A stretch of DNA of 36,833 nucleotides from Anthropogastromicrobium sp963652495 (lineage in GTDB: Bacteria; Bacillota; Clostridia; Lachnospirales; Lachnospiraceae): contig CAVJTU010000023.1 in NCBI GenBank assembly GCA_963652495.1, forward strand, positions 1 to 36,833. The letters are read 5' to 3'. Shown here one piece after another: positions 1 to 7,974 of the stretch. Each line of letters starts with the position of its first letter. Position 1 is the first letter of the stretch. The notes under the pieces are model-generated. The model was not told the DNA's origin. It searched no databases and was given only the letters and a program-made list of their open reading frames with translations. Both the position numbers and the translations under genes were made by a program.

Positions 1-48
1 AGCTGTAGCAGATATTTGTATTTTGGCAGTAATTGTTAACTGTTCCAT
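1..48 (-). CDS. N-terminal start of a TnpB-like protein (cut by window edge)
   Basis: Sixteen codons read leftward from an ATG at 48 and run off the window, giving MEQLTITAKIQISATA. A good Shine-Dalgarno (AAGGAG) lies about 7 bases upstream and a consensus promoter further upstream at 83-111, so the start is credible. The opening resembles the N-terminus of TnpB proteins of IS200/IS605-type elements in Clostridia (MxQLTITAKIQI pattern, from memory of the family). TnpB is an RNA-guided DNA nuclease encoded in or derived from these elements. No catalytic residues are inside the window, so identity rests on 16 residues only. Any unrelated protein with a similar start would be the alternative. 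Confidence 0.5.
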   Translation of the reverse strand, partial: MEQLTITAKIQISATA

Positions 49-82
49 AGATGTACTCCTTTCATTGATATTTCAGTAAAAT

Positions 83-111
83 ATTATATAATAAATATTA
101 GTGAAAGTCAA
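83..111 (-). promoter_or_regulatory. Promoter of the leftward TnpB-like gene
   Basis: On the minus strand TTGACT (111-106), a 17-base spacer and TATAAT (88-83) form a near-perfect sigma-A promoter. Transcription would start near position 76, about 28 bases before the ATG at 48. It is divergent from the riboswitch promoter at 206-235. Confidence 0.65.
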
Positions 112-205
112 TGTGCAGAGGTAAACTATGGATAATAGATATAAGCTTCATGGTGCAATTTTCAGGTCAGAGATTGCTCCGTGAATAATTCGGGTTGATT
201 TACTC

Positions 206-235
206 TTGACAGAGTGTATGTTACTGCGGTATAGT
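206..235 (+). promoter_or_regulatory. Promoter of the glycine riboswitch-symporter transcript
   Basis: TTGACA (206-211), an 18-base spacer and TATAGT (230-235) make a strong sigma-A promoter. The predicted start near 242 falls just before the first riboswitch aptamer, which supports both calls. Confidence 0.75.
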
Positions 236-249
236 AAAGCACAGTAGTG

Positions 250-425
250 ATAGCGAGAAGAAGTCTGCTGGAAAGAGGCTGAGGCCCACCGAAGGAGTAA
301 CACTCTCAGGTACCTTTTTAGGAAGAAACTGCAGATGGATCGTATCTCTGGAGACATCCGTAGAAGCGGAGGCCGAAGGTGCAATTGCGTGACAGCGCAG
401 GAATCTCTCAGGCAAAAGGACAGAG
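250..425 (+). promoter_or_regulatory. Tandem glycine riboswitch
   Basis: Two consecutive copies of the glycine-aptamer signature are visible. The first has CCGAAGGAGTAA at 289-300 followed by CTCTCAGGTACC at 303-314. The second has GCCGAAGGTGCAA near 372-384 followed by ATCTCTCAGGCAAAAGGACAG at 403-423 (split here by motif rather than quoted further). A short linker (about 315-335) joins them, the classical tandem arrangement. It sits between a good promoter and an AGCS amino-acid symporter gene, a common partner. Glycine binding is known to change expression of the downstream gene; the expression platform (426-500) is A/T-rich with a T-run at 450-456, but I could not draw a convincing terminator, so ON or OFF behaviour is not settled. 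Outer boundaries are approximate. Confidence 0.9.
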
Positions 426-511
426 CAAAAGAAAATAAGTACGTGTATTCTTTTTTTATCCTGTGTTTCCGGAAAAAAACTGCCAATCAAAAAAAGATGG
501 GAGAAGGAAAC

Positions 512-1975
512 ATGTGGAGTGCAATTCAAAGTGTTTTGGCGAAAATCGATGATCTGGTCTGGGGAGTGCCGTTGATGGTACTGATTCTCTCAGGCGGTCT
601 GTTGCTGACGGTTCGGCTCGGACTTTTGCAGGTGCGAAAGCTTGGGCTTGCTTTGAAGTGGATGGTGCAAAACGAGGAAGGGGGCGAAGGCGAAATCAGC
701 AGCTTTGCCGCTCTTTGTACTGCACTTAGTGCAACGATCGGAACCGGAAATATTGTTGGTGTGGCAACTGCTGTCTGTGCCGGTGGTCCGGGTGCTCTTT
801 TTTGGATGATTGTAGCTGCTTTTCTTGGAATGGCAACAAAATATTCAGAAGGTTTGCTTGCCGTAAAGTACCGCGTGGTTGATAAGAGTGGTCACAGTCT
901 TGGCGGCCCATTCTATTACATCGAAAAAGGAATGGGAAAGAACTGGACGTGGCTTGCGAAGATTTTCGCGTTCTTTGGCGCATGTGTTGGTCTGTTTGGT
1001 ATCGGAACGTTCAGTCAGGTCAATGGTATTTCCAGTGCAATAGTCGGATTTTTTGATCCGAATAAGTCAATGGCTGTCACCATTCCGGGTCTTGGCACTT
1101 ATTCATGGGTTGTTGTTATTGCATCCCTCGTTCTGACATTTTGTGTTGCCGCTGTTCTCATTGGCGGAGTAAAGCGAATCGCAACGGTCAGCCAGGTCGT
1201 TGTTCCATTTATGGCAATTATTTATTTTGTTTTTGCACTGGCACTAGTTCTGTGCAACATTAAGGAAGTGCCGCGGGCGATTGCAGAGATTGTTCAGGGC
1301 GCATTTAATCCGAAAGCAGTAACAGGCGGTGTTGTCGGAAGTATGCTCGTTGCCATGCAAAATGGTGTCGCAAGAGGTATCTTTTCAAATGAGGCAGGTC
1401 TTGGAAGTGCGCCAATCGCAGCAGCAGCAGCGCAGACAAAGGAGCCGGTTCGTCAGGGCCTTGTCAGCATGACAGGAACCTTCATTGATACGATTGTTAT
1501 CTGTACGCTTACAGGACTGTCTGTTGTCATCACAGGTGCATGGCAGGCAGAAGGTCTTGAGGGTGTTCAGGTTACGACATATGCTTTCCAGAATGGACTT
1601 CCATTCTCCAATACACTTTGTGCAGCGATATTGATGGTTTGCCTTGTATTTTTTGCATTCACGACAATTCTTGGATGGGATTATTATGGTGAGCGTTGTC
1701 TGGAATATCTGACCGGAAAGGATCAGAAGAAGATTAAGATCTATCGCTGGCTGTATATTCTTGCCGTATTTATCGGACCATACATGACAGTAGCAGCCGT
1801 ATGGACTATTGCTGATATTTTTAATGGTCTGATGGCATTACCGAACATGATTGCACTCTTTGCGCTGAGCGGTGTGGTCGTAAAAGAAACGAAGCGTTTC
1901 TTCGAGGTTTATGCAGACCAGAAAGTGGCAAAGAAAAGATCCGGTGTAAATGTAAAGAAAGCATCGGAAAATTGA
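512..1975 (+). CDS. Alanine/glycine:cation symporter (AGCS family)
   Basis: A 487-residue integral membrane protein that probably imports glycine or alanine with Na+ or H+. AGCS features include the N-terminal WG-PL start segment, the glycine-rich stretch with ATIGTGNIVGVATA, GGPFYYIEKGMG, and FSNEAGLGSAPIAAAAA in the core, plus about ten or eleven hydrophobic segments. Length fits the family (450-490). The reading frame is open upstream to 335, but that region is riboswitch. I start at ATG 512 because it has a Shine-Dalgarno-like GGGAGAAGGAA just before it and the protein then begins as its relatives do. Regulation is by the tandem glycine riboswitch upstream, which supports glycine as substrate. 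A strong hairpin follows at 2003-2041. Confidence 0.93.
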   Translation: MWSAIQSVLAKIDDLVWGVPLMVLILSGGLLLTVRLGLLQVRKLGLALKWMVQNEEGGEGEISSFAALCTALSATIGTGNIVGVATAVCAGGPGALFWMIVAAFLGMATKYSEGLLAVKYRVVDKSGHSLGGPFYYIEKGMGKNWTWLAKIFAFFGACVGLFGIGTFSQVNGISSAIVGFFDPNKSMAVTIPGLGTYSWVVVIASLVLTFCVAAVLIGGVKRIATVSQVVVPFMAIIYFVFALALVLCNIKEVPRAIAEIVQGAFNPKAVTGGVVGSMLVAMQNGVARGIFSNEAGLGSAPIAAAAAQTKEPVRQGLVSMTGTFIDTIVICTLTGLSVVITGAWQAEGLEGVQVTTYAFQNGLPFSNTLCAAILMVCLVFFAFTTILGWDYYGERCLEYLTGKDQKKIKIYRWLYILAVFIGPYMTVAAVWTIADIFNGLMALPNMIALFALSGVVVKETKRFFEVYADQKVAKKRSGVNVKKASEN

Positions 1976-2002
1976 AAAAATAGAAAAATGAAGACAAAAC
2001 CT

Positions 2003-2041
2003 GCAAAGCCATCAGAGAATATCAATCTCTGGTGGCTTTGC
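2003..2041. terminator. Bidirectional terminator hairpin
   Basis: A 16-bp stem (2003-2018 with 2026-2041, one G:U pair) closes a 7-base loop between the convergent symporter and merR genes. There is no clear T-run on the plus strand; T-rich sequence follows on the minus strand, so it may work better for the leftward transcript. Confidence 0.7.
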
Positions 2042-2047
2042 CATGTC

Positions 2048-2090
2048 AAGCGGATAGATTCGGGTCAAAGAGGACATTTGCAATCCGCTT
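2048..2090. repeat. Hairpin element with GGGTCAAA in the loop
   Basis: AAGCGGAT (2048-2055) and ATCCGCTT (2083-2090) form a perfect 8-bp inverted repeat enclosing GGGTCAAAG at 2062-2070. Other intergenic hairpins in the window, at 20740-20792 and 36758-36781, also carry a GGTCA motif, in their stems. It could be one copy of a small dispersed element or merely an additional terminator for merR. Confidence 0.35.
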
Positions 2091-2109
2091 CGCTGCTTGC
2101 TTGATTTGG

Positions 2110-3000
2110 TTAAATGGCAGCCACAGGAATACTGATTTCTGTCACAAATTTGCTTGTATCATTTGTAATTCCGTAGTCGATTATCGTAATCTCTCTGGAA
2201 AAGCCCGTGATTGTAAGCTGATGTTCGTGAATATAATCAAGAAGCTTGCGATAGCGGATCGGAGCCTCGGCATGGCTGCCGCAGAAGCGCACCATGACGC
2301 ATTGCGTTTTTGGCAGCACAAGCGGCTCCCCGGCAAAACGATCCTCCGGGTCTAATACAAGAAAAATTCCATCGTATCGATCAAAATGACCGAGATTTAA
2401 ATTCTCAATTGAAATGCTGATGCCAACCTTTCCAAAAAAGATGGTAGGTTCCACAGCGGGCTCAGAAGACGGATTGGATTCGGCTGCAGCTTCAGTTGCA
2501 GCTTCATTTCGCGCTTGTTCGAGCTTTTGAATGGGTGCTTCCATATCCAGAAAATTTCGTATCGTCAGTGAATCCTGCATCCAGAACAGGCGGCACCCCG
2601 GCGCAGTTACCAGACGGATGACATCAAGCTCAGATTTTTTGGCATCCTGAAGCTGGCGCAGCCGGTTGTCAATCTTTTTTTCAATTCGTTTCAGCTCAAG
2701 CTGCTTTTGAATAACGGCTTCCTTTTGCTGTTTAAGCTTTTCTTCAATCACATCGATGTCACGGTTGTGCAGAAATTCTGAGATTTCAGGAAGCGGCATG
2801 TCGAGTACACGCAGATAGCGAAGCATATTTAGAACTTCAAACTGGCGTGTGCTGTAATAGCGATATCCTGTATCGGAATCGATATGCTCCGGTGACAAAA
2901 GCCCGAGCTTTTCATAGTGGCGCAGACTGCTGACACTTACATGAAATAGTTTTGCCACATCACCGATACGAAACAGATTTTCCATTCCCTTTTCTTGCAT
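2110..3000 (-). CDS. MerR-family transcriptional regulator
   Basis: A 296-residue cytoplasmic DNA-binding protein. Residues about 9-80 form the MerR winged helix: FRIGDVAKLFHVSVSSLRHY, followed by EKLGLLSPEHIDSDTGYRYY. Residues about 85-130 are a charged dimerisation coiled coil (LKQQKEAVIQKQLELKRIEK). The remaining C-terminal part is long, as in BmrR-like members with a GyrI-like effector pocket. It is the second gene of an operon with the MATE exporter (24 bases downstream of it). The promoter of that operon is MerR-type, so autoregulation and activation by an exported compound is likely. Start: ATG at 3000 has AAAGGAAG about 10 bases upstream; ATG at 2985 is possible but its AGGG is too close. 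Confidence 0.88.
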   Translation of the reverse strand: MQEKGMENLFRIGDVAKLFHVSVSSLRHYEKLGLLSPEHIDSDTGYRYYSTRQFEVLNMLRYLRVLDMPLPEISEFLHNRDIDVIEEKLKQQKEAVIQKQLELKRIEKKIDNRLRQLQDAKKSELDVIRLVTAPGCRLFWMQDSLTIRNFLDMEAPIQKLEQARNEAATEAAAESNPSSEPAVEPTIFFGKVGISISIENLNLGHFDRYDGIFLVLDPEDRFAGEPLVLPKTQCVMVRFCGSHAEAPIRYRKLLDYIHEHQLTITGFSREITIIDYGITNDTSKFVTEISIPVAAI

Positions 3001-3024
3001 TTGTCCTGGCTTCCTTTCTAATTT

Positions 3025-4362
3025 TTACGAATGCTTTTTTTCTTTCCTTGTAAAAGTCAAAAATGCAATAACACAGATGATCACAGACAGCAGGGAACCT
3101 GTCGCAGTTGCCAGGCCCATCGGGAATAGTGTATCAGAAAACAGCTTCGACGTCAAATAGACACCAGGAACACGCACCAGTGAGATGGCGATAATATTGT
3201 GAATAAAGGAAAGAATCGATTTTTGGCATGCACAGAAATAACCGCTGAAGCTAAAGTGAATTCCGGCAAACATGCAGTCCCATATGTAGCCTCGAATATA
3301 CTGACCGCCAGCGAGGATAACGCCATTGTCTGTTGTAAAAAGACCAACTACCGGCTCTGCGACAAATTGAATAAGAATAGCCATAATCAGACCAAATCCG
3401 GCTGTGATGAAAATTGCATAGCAAAGTGTAAGCTTGGCTCGCTCTGGTTTTCCGGCACCGATATTTTGCGCACCCAAAGCAGAGACGGTGGAAAGCATGG
3501 AGGATGGCACCAGAAATAAAAAGCTGATTACTTTCTCGACAATGCCGACAGCAGCAGAATCGGTCAGACCACGCCTGTTTGCAATAATGGTAATAATAAT
3601 GAATGCAATCTGAATCAGACCATCCTGACAGGCGATCGGAATGCCGACCTTTAAGATGGTGCCGCAAACAGTGCGATTTAAACGAAAATCGGACACTTTT
3701 AATACGATTTTGTTTTTTTGTTTTACAATTACAAAAAGAGAAATGACAACGCTTATCCCCTGAGAGAGCGTTGTGCCGAGTGCAGCGCCAGCCGGACCGA
3801 GATGGCACAAACCGATAAAAATATAATCCAAAATGATATTTGCTGCGCAGGCAACAGCAATAAAGTGCATTGGACTCTTCGAGTCGCCCATTCCACGAAA
3901 AATGGAACTGATAATATTGTACGCGGTGATAAAAGGAATGCCGATAAAGCAGATCGTAAGATATGAGATTGTGCCGGAAATCGCTTCCTCTGGTACTGAC
4001 ATGATCACAGTAATCGGACGGATTATGCATAACAGTATGCCTGTTAAACAAAGTGATACGATCAAAAAAAGCGTGACTGTATTTCCGGTAGCAAAAGCAG
4101 CAGCGTCCTTTTTGTTGGCGCCGATTGCCCGTGCGATGCTGACTGTGGTGCCCATGGCAAGACCAACAATCATGACGGTGAGCATGTGCATTACCTGGCT
4201 TCCAATCGAGACGGCTGTGGTAGCAGCGACATCTTCAAATTGACCGATGATGAAGAGATCAGCCATACCATAGAGTGTCTGGAGAAAATAGGAGAACAGG
4301 TAGGGCAGCGAAAAGAAGAGGATGTTTTTAAAAACGCTGCCTGTGGTAAGATTTTTTTCCAT
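3025..4362 (-). CDS. MATE-family multidrug/Na+ efflux transporter
   Basis: A 445-residue membrane protein with about twelve hydrophobic segments in two similar halves. The N-terminus (FFSLPYLFSYFLQTLYGMAD followed by LFIIGQF) and the GSQVMHML region match MATE exporters, which expel cationic drugs or metabolites against Na+ or H+. Length fits the family (440-470). ATG 4362 is preceded by AAAGGGGGC at 7-8 bases. It is the first gene of a two-gene operon with merR, transcribed from the 19-bp-spacer promoter at 4402-4432. The arrangement suggests drug-inducible efflux; the inducer cannot be read from the sequence. Confidence 0.92.
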   Translation of the reverse strand: MEKNLTTGSVFKNILFFSLPYLFSYFLQTLYGMADLFIIGQFEDVAATTAVSIGSQVMHMLTVMIVGLAMGTTVSIARAIGANKKDAAAFATGNTVTLFLIVSLCLTGILLCIIRPITVIMSVPEEAISGTISYLTICFIGIPFITAYNIISSIFRGMGDSKSPMHFIAVACAANIILDYIFIGLCHLGPAGAALGTTLSQGISVVISLFVIVKQKNKIVLKVSDFRLNRTVCGTILKVGIPIACQDGLIQIAFIIITIIANRRGLTDSAAVGIVEKVISFLFLVPSSMLSTVSALGAQNIGAGKPERAKLTLCYAIFITAGFGLIMAILIQFVAEPVVGLFTTDNGVILAGGQYIRGYIWDCMFAGIHFSFSGYFCACQKSILSFIHNIIAISLVRVPGVYLTSKLFSDTLFPMGLATATGSLLSVIICVIAFLTFTRKEKKHS

Positions 4363-4401
4363 AAATAAGCCCCCTTTGTGTTTGGTAAAATGTTTTGCCT
4401 T

Positions 4402-4432
4402 ATTATAAACTTTACATCTATTGTAGAGTCAA
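4402..4432 (-). promoter_or_regulatory. MerR-type promoter/operator of the MATE-merR operon
   Basis: On the minus strand, -35 TTGACT (4432-4427) and -10 TATAAT (4407-4402) are separated by 19 bases, the over-long spacer typical of MerR-activated promoters. Centred in the spacer is an imperfect inverted repeat, ACTTTAC-N7-GTAGAGT on the plus strand (4409-4415 and 4423-4429). That is the expected place for a MerR dimer that untwists the promoter. Confidence 0.75.
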
Positions 4433-4501
4433 GCACTTTCGATACTACCGGGCAGAGTGCTGCGTCCATAGAAGACATGTGTTGTGTACCACTGTTGTAT
4501 A

Positions 4502-4530
4502 TTGCAAAACTTCCTGATTTCAAGTATGCT
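4502..4530 (+). promoter_or_regulatory. Possible promoter of the heparinase-like gene
   Basis: TTGCAA (4502-4507), a 17-base spacer and TATGCT (4525-4530) lie 75 bases before the gene start. The -35 resembles those of the GntR-regulon promoters (TTGCAT), but no ATATGATTAG operator follows. Rest of 4433-4604: nothing else recognised. Confidence 0.35.
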
Positions 4531-4604
4531 GTATGTAACACAAACTGTGCGAAAGAGATGCAGTTATATCTCACAAAAAACATAAAAGGAAGCAGGAAAA
4601 TACA

Positions 4605-6650
4605 ATGGACAAAAAACAACAAGGTCCGCTTTTGAGCGACGAAAAATTCTTTAACGAATGCCTGAATCTGAATTATCCGGGAATGGAAGTTGTGAAGGCC
4701 GCAGTAGAAGAGGCATCAAAAATAACAGCAGAGGAAGCATCAAGAGATTTAAAGATAGCAGCCACCAGTCATGATTACTGCAAAGCAAGAAAAGCCATGG
4801 CTTCTTACATCCGCCAGACACTTGACGCCGACCGTTTCTTAGAGATTCCATATGAGATTCCGGAAAATATCTATAAACTTCCGGGTGAGACCGATGCCGA
4901 GGCTGCAGAGCGAATCTGCAACCACACCCTTGTATCTGTCGGCGTTCCATGTGAGTACGGAAAAGACAATCCCATCGACTGGGAGGCGAATCCGACTTAT
5001 AACGGCTACAGAGAGTGGACCTGGCAGTTAAGCCGTCATAACGATATCAAGCTTTTGGCACACGAGTATAACAAAACAAAGAATGAAAAGCTAGCCTATG
5101 CAGCAGCAGAACTGATGGGTTTCTGGTTTAAGCAGGCAGTGCGTCCGGATGCAGATTGCGTGGGTTATCTGACAAAATGTTGGCGTACCATCGAGTGCGG
5201 CATTCGTATGGGGGCAAACTGGCCATATATTTTATTTACGTTTTATAAGACTCCGGCTTTTACGGATGATCTTTTAATTGACTGGTACAAATCTGTTTAC
5301 GAGCACGGCGAACGCCTTAGTAAAAATCATATGACCGGCAACTGGCTGATTATGGAAATGAATGGTCTCGGACAGATTGGTATCTTGTATCCGCAGTTTA
5401 AAAAGTCAGAGCAGTGGTTAAAGCAGGCACTCGAAAGCCTTGAGGAAGAGCTTGACCGTCAGATTTACCCGGATGGCTTCCAGTATGAGCTGACGACAAA
5501 CTATCACGATGTCGTTATCAATAACTATCAGCGTTTCATCGAGGTTGCCTATAAGTTTGGAAAAACAGTTCCCAAAACACTTCTTGAAAAGCTGTCCAGA
5601 GCATGTGAGCTTGATATTAAATTGATGATGCCGGATGGCACGACACCAGATATAAACGATGGATGCAGACGGGATGTAAAGGGCTCCTATGAGATAAGAA
5701 AGAGGATCCTTCCAGACGACAAGCGGGCAAAATGGATTACCGAAGGCGATGAGACCGGAATGCCAGAATATACGTCTGTCGCTATGATGTGGTCAGGCTT
5801 TGCAGCGCTTCGTACCGGATGGGAGAAGGACGATGCGTGGGTGCTTATGGATGCAGCTCCATTTGGAAGAGCGCATCAGCACGAGGATAAGCTATCCGTT
5901 CTTCTCTATGCAAATGGAAAGTTCCTTTTGACCGAAGGCGGAAACTATGCTTATGATGAGTCCGAGATGAGAAACTATGTATTGTCAACAAGATCACACA
6001 ACACCGTGCGCGTGGATGGACAGGATCAAAACCGCAGAAAGACCTACGAGTGGAAGGAAAACGATATCAAGAAAAAATCCAATCTGGATACTCACTTTTC
6101 TGAAAAATGGGACTACGCAAAGAGTGCCTATGATGAAGGCTATGGCGAGGAGCAGGACAAGACTCCGGTTCATGAGCGTTCCATTTACTTCTACCGTGAT
6201 AAAAGCAATCCAATTTTGATCGCAGTTGATCGTTTATCAGACGTTCAGGATGCAGCAGCCACTCATACATGGGACGTTTTGTGGCATGTTGACAGTGCAG
6301 TGAAGGAGAAGACTGCCGATCACATCCGTTTTGCCGATGCAGATATGGCATGGTCAGCAGGTGACACAACTGTAATTACTGGTCAGGAAACACCAGAGTG
6401 GCAGGGCTTTGTCGCAACCGGAACCAAGCAGGGCATGTACCGTGCCGTGCCGTGTGTCGATACAAAAGTGACTGGCAGCGCAGTCCGCATCGTGACCGTA
6501 CTTGCACCATATCCGGCAGAGAAATCAGGTGCAATGAAGCATCTCATCGGTGTGAAGGCATCCTCCGACATGACTGATACTGAGATTACACTTACTTTTG
6601 ATGATGGCAGTGTATGGACACTTGATGAAAATACATTGCAGGAGCAGTAA
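4605..6650 (+). CDS. Heparinase II/III-family polysaccharide lyase-like protein
   Basis: A 681-residue protein with the two-part heparinase II/III layout. An alpha-helical toroid spans about residues 60-370 (NPTYNGYREWTWQLSRHND near 128; N299-Y300-H301 in TTNYHDVV is a likely catalytic site). A beta-sandwich heparinase domain spans about 390-670 (FAALRTGWEKDDAW; AHQHEDKLSVLLY with H424 and H426; STRSHNTV). Such enzymes cleave uronic-acid-containing polysaccharides (alginate, heparan, related glycans) by beta-elimination. There is no signal peptide, so it probably acts on imported oligosaccharides in the cytoplasm. AGGAAGCAGG precedes ATG 4605. It stands alone between a divergent MATE operon and a terminator. 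Substrate cannot be assigned; a PL12/15/17-like or unclassified family is possible. Confidence 0.82.
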   Translation: MDKKQQGPLLSDEKFFNECLNLNYPGMEVVKAAVEEASKITAEEASRDLKIAATSHDYCKARKAMASYIRQTLDADRFLEIPYEIPENIYKLPGETDAEAAERICNHTLVSVGVPCEYGKDNPIDWEANPTYNGYREWTWQLSRHNDIKLLAHEYNKTKNEKLAYAAAELMGFWFKQAVRPDADCVGYLTKCWRTIECGIRMGANWPYILFTFYKTPAFTDDLLIDWYKSVYEHGERLSKNHMTGNWLIMEMNGLGQIGILYPQFKKSEQWLKQALESLEEELDRQIYPDGFQYELTTNYHDVVINNYQRFIEVAYKFGKTVPKTLLEKLSRACELDIKLMMPDGTTPDINDGCRRDVKGSYEIRKRILPDDKRAKWITEGDETGMPEYTSVAMMWSGFAALRTGWEKDDAWVLMDAAPFGRAHQHEDKLSVLLYANGKFLLTEGGNYAYDESEMRNYVLSTRSHNTVRVDGQDQNRRKTYEWKENDIKKKSNLDTHFSEKWDYAKSAYDEGYGEEQDKTPVHERSIYFYRDKSNPILIAVDRLSDVQDAAATHTWDVLWHVDSAVKEKTADHIRFADADMAWSAGDTTVITGQETPEWQGFVATGTKQGMYRAVPCVDTKVTGSAVRIVTVLAPYPAEKSGAMKHLIGVKASSDMTDTEITLTFDDGSVWTLDENTLQEQ

Positions 6651-6718
6651 TCGGCTGAATGCTCGTGGCAGGATAACTGGAAGGTAAATAAAAAAATAAG
6701 AGGAAAATACAAGTGAAA

Positions 6719-6757
6719 ACGGTTTCGCAAGGCTTTTTATAGTCCTTGAGAAACCGT
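6719..6757. terminator. Terminator after the heparinase-like gene
   Basis: A 14-bp stem with one mismatch (6719-6732 with 6744-6757) and an 11-base loop, followed by a T-rich tail CTTCATTTATTTATT. It lies between convergent genes and may serve both. Confidence 0.8.
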
Positions 6758-6825
6758 CTTCATTTATTTATTCAAAAAATCAGGAAATAAATGCAGGAAA
6801 TTCCTGCTATTTAAGGCAAAGCAGC

Positions 6826-7803
6826 TTATCCAACATGTCTCTCAAAGCGTGTGAAATTGAGAATCTTTTCGATTTCCGCAAGTGCATCTGCCGGAATTAC
6901 AAATCCGCTTGCAGCAAGATTGGACTCTAACTGACTCTTCTTGCTTGCACCGGTGATGACACTGCTTACAATATCTTTTCTGAGAATCCATGATAGTGCC
7001 AGAACAGACATTGTCACGCCAAGTTCGCCAGCAATCTTTTCAAGTGCTTCTACCTTGTTAAGATTCTCGTCGGTCAGCAGGTTATTGATCTGTCTGTCTG
7101 CCTGATGAGTTGCGCGAGAGCCTTCTGGGTATGGCTGACCCTTCTTGTATTTTCCGGTCAGAAGACCCTGTGCAAGCGGTGAAAACGGTGTGATACCGAT
7201 GCCATATTTCTCACAGATTCCCATGATTTCATGCTCAATATAGCGATCCATCATATGATACTGCGGTTGGATAACGGTCATTGGATGCAGATGATATTCC
7301 TTTATAATGCGCTGTGCTTCTTCGAGTCTTGCACCGCCCCATTCTTCGCTGACACCATAGTACAGAATCTTTCCCTGATCCACGAATCCGCTTAAGGTGC
7401 GAAGCGTCTCCTCCATCGGGGTAGACTCATCGTAGCGGTGGCAATAGTACAGATCTAAGTAATCCAGCTGCATATTTTTCAAGGAACGATCAAGATTTTC
7501 GGTGATGTGCTTTCTGGAAAGGCCGCGCTCATTTACCGAGTCTCCAGTTCCAAAATAAACTTTACTGGAGACAACTAAGCTGCTTCTTCTGTAATCCTTT
7601 AACACACGTCCAAGAAACTTTTCAGCTTCTCCGCCGCTGTAAGCGTCGGCGCAGTCAAAGAAATTAACACCATTCTCATAGGCATAGCGGATGGTTTCCT
7701 CTGCTGTTTTCACCTTGTCGGAACCTGCCAGATCGGTCATCCAGCTTCCTACTGCAATCTCACTTACCTTTAATCCTGATTTTCCCACATTGCGATACTT
7801 CAT
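6826..7803 (-). CDS. Aldo/keto reductase
   Basis: A 325-residue NAD(P)H-dependent (beta/alpha)8 oxidoreductase that reduces aldehydes or ketones. The catalytic tetrad is intact: D50 and Y55 in NFFDCADAYSGG, K81 in VVSSKVY, H122 in YYCHRYD. The cofactor region ITPFSPLAQGLLTGKY is present. It is closest in pattern to the AKR members related to K+-channel beta subunits and YghZ. I start at ATG 7803, not the in-frame ATG at 7830, because CGGAGG lies 9 bases before 7803 and the protein then begins MKYRNVGKSGLKVSE as relatives do. Its promoter (7896-7926) is MerR-type with a 19-bp spacer, suggesting induction by reactive carbonyls or thiol stress. Confidence 0.92.
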   Translation of the reverse strand: MKYRNVGKSGLKVSEIAVGSWMTDLAGSDKVKTAEETIRYAYENGVNFFDCADAYSGGEAEKFLGRVLKDYRRSSLVVSSKVYFGTGDSVNERGLSRKHITENLDRSLKNMQLDYLDLYYCHRYDESTPMEETLRTLSGFVDQGKILYYGVSEEWGGARLEEAQRIIKEYHLHPMTVIQPQYHMMDRYIEHEIMGICEKYGIGITPFSPLAQGLLTGKYKKGQPYPEGSRATHQADRQINNLLTDENLNKVEALEKIAGELGVTMSVLALSWILRKDIVSSVITGASKKSQLESNLAASGFVIPADALAEIEKILNFTRFERHVG

Positions 7804-7895
7804 TTCTTTTTTCCTCCGTTTCATTTTCATTTTTTTGTTTCGTTTTCAATGTTGAATCGTTTTCCAATCAGATTGGGATATCTGTCTTGTTTGTC

Positions 7896-7926
7896 ACTAT
7901 ATAGCTTCAAGTGTACTTGAAGTCAA
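7896..7926 (-). promoter_or_regulatory. MerR (NmlR/AdhR-like) promoter of the aldo/keto reductase
   Basis: On the minus strand -35 TTGACT (7926-7921) and -10 TATAGT (7901-7896) are separated by 19 bases. The spacer is filled by a perfect inverted repeat CTTCAAGT-N2-ACTTGAAG (7905-7922). This is the layout of NmlR/AdhR-type MerR operators controlling alcohol or aldehyde enzymes. The half-sites differ from those at 4402-4432, so the regulator is probably encoded elsewhere. Confidence 0.75.
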
Positions 7927-7974
7927 GTACTTTTTTGAAAATTTTAATTTGAATAATTTGGTTCAATTTGGTGC

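Noticed and set aside
335..511. Upstream extension of the symporter frame to 335
   Set aside because: This stretch is the second riboswitch aptamer and its downstream leader; ATG 512 has a ribosome site and the family-like start.
2032..2355. A 107-codon plus-strand frame after the symporter
   Set aside because: It begins in a terminator hairpin and overlaps merR antisense; no ribosome site.
3251..4051. A 266-codon minus-strand open frame
   Set aside because: It lies wholly inside the MATE gene in another frame, is rich in Cys, His, Arg and Tyr, and has no family features.
6714..6727. Sequence resembling a CcpA cre site (TGAAAACGGTTTCG)
   Set aside because: It lies in and beside the stem of the terminator after the heparinase-like gene, at the 3-prime ends of two convergent genes, so a control role is unlikely.
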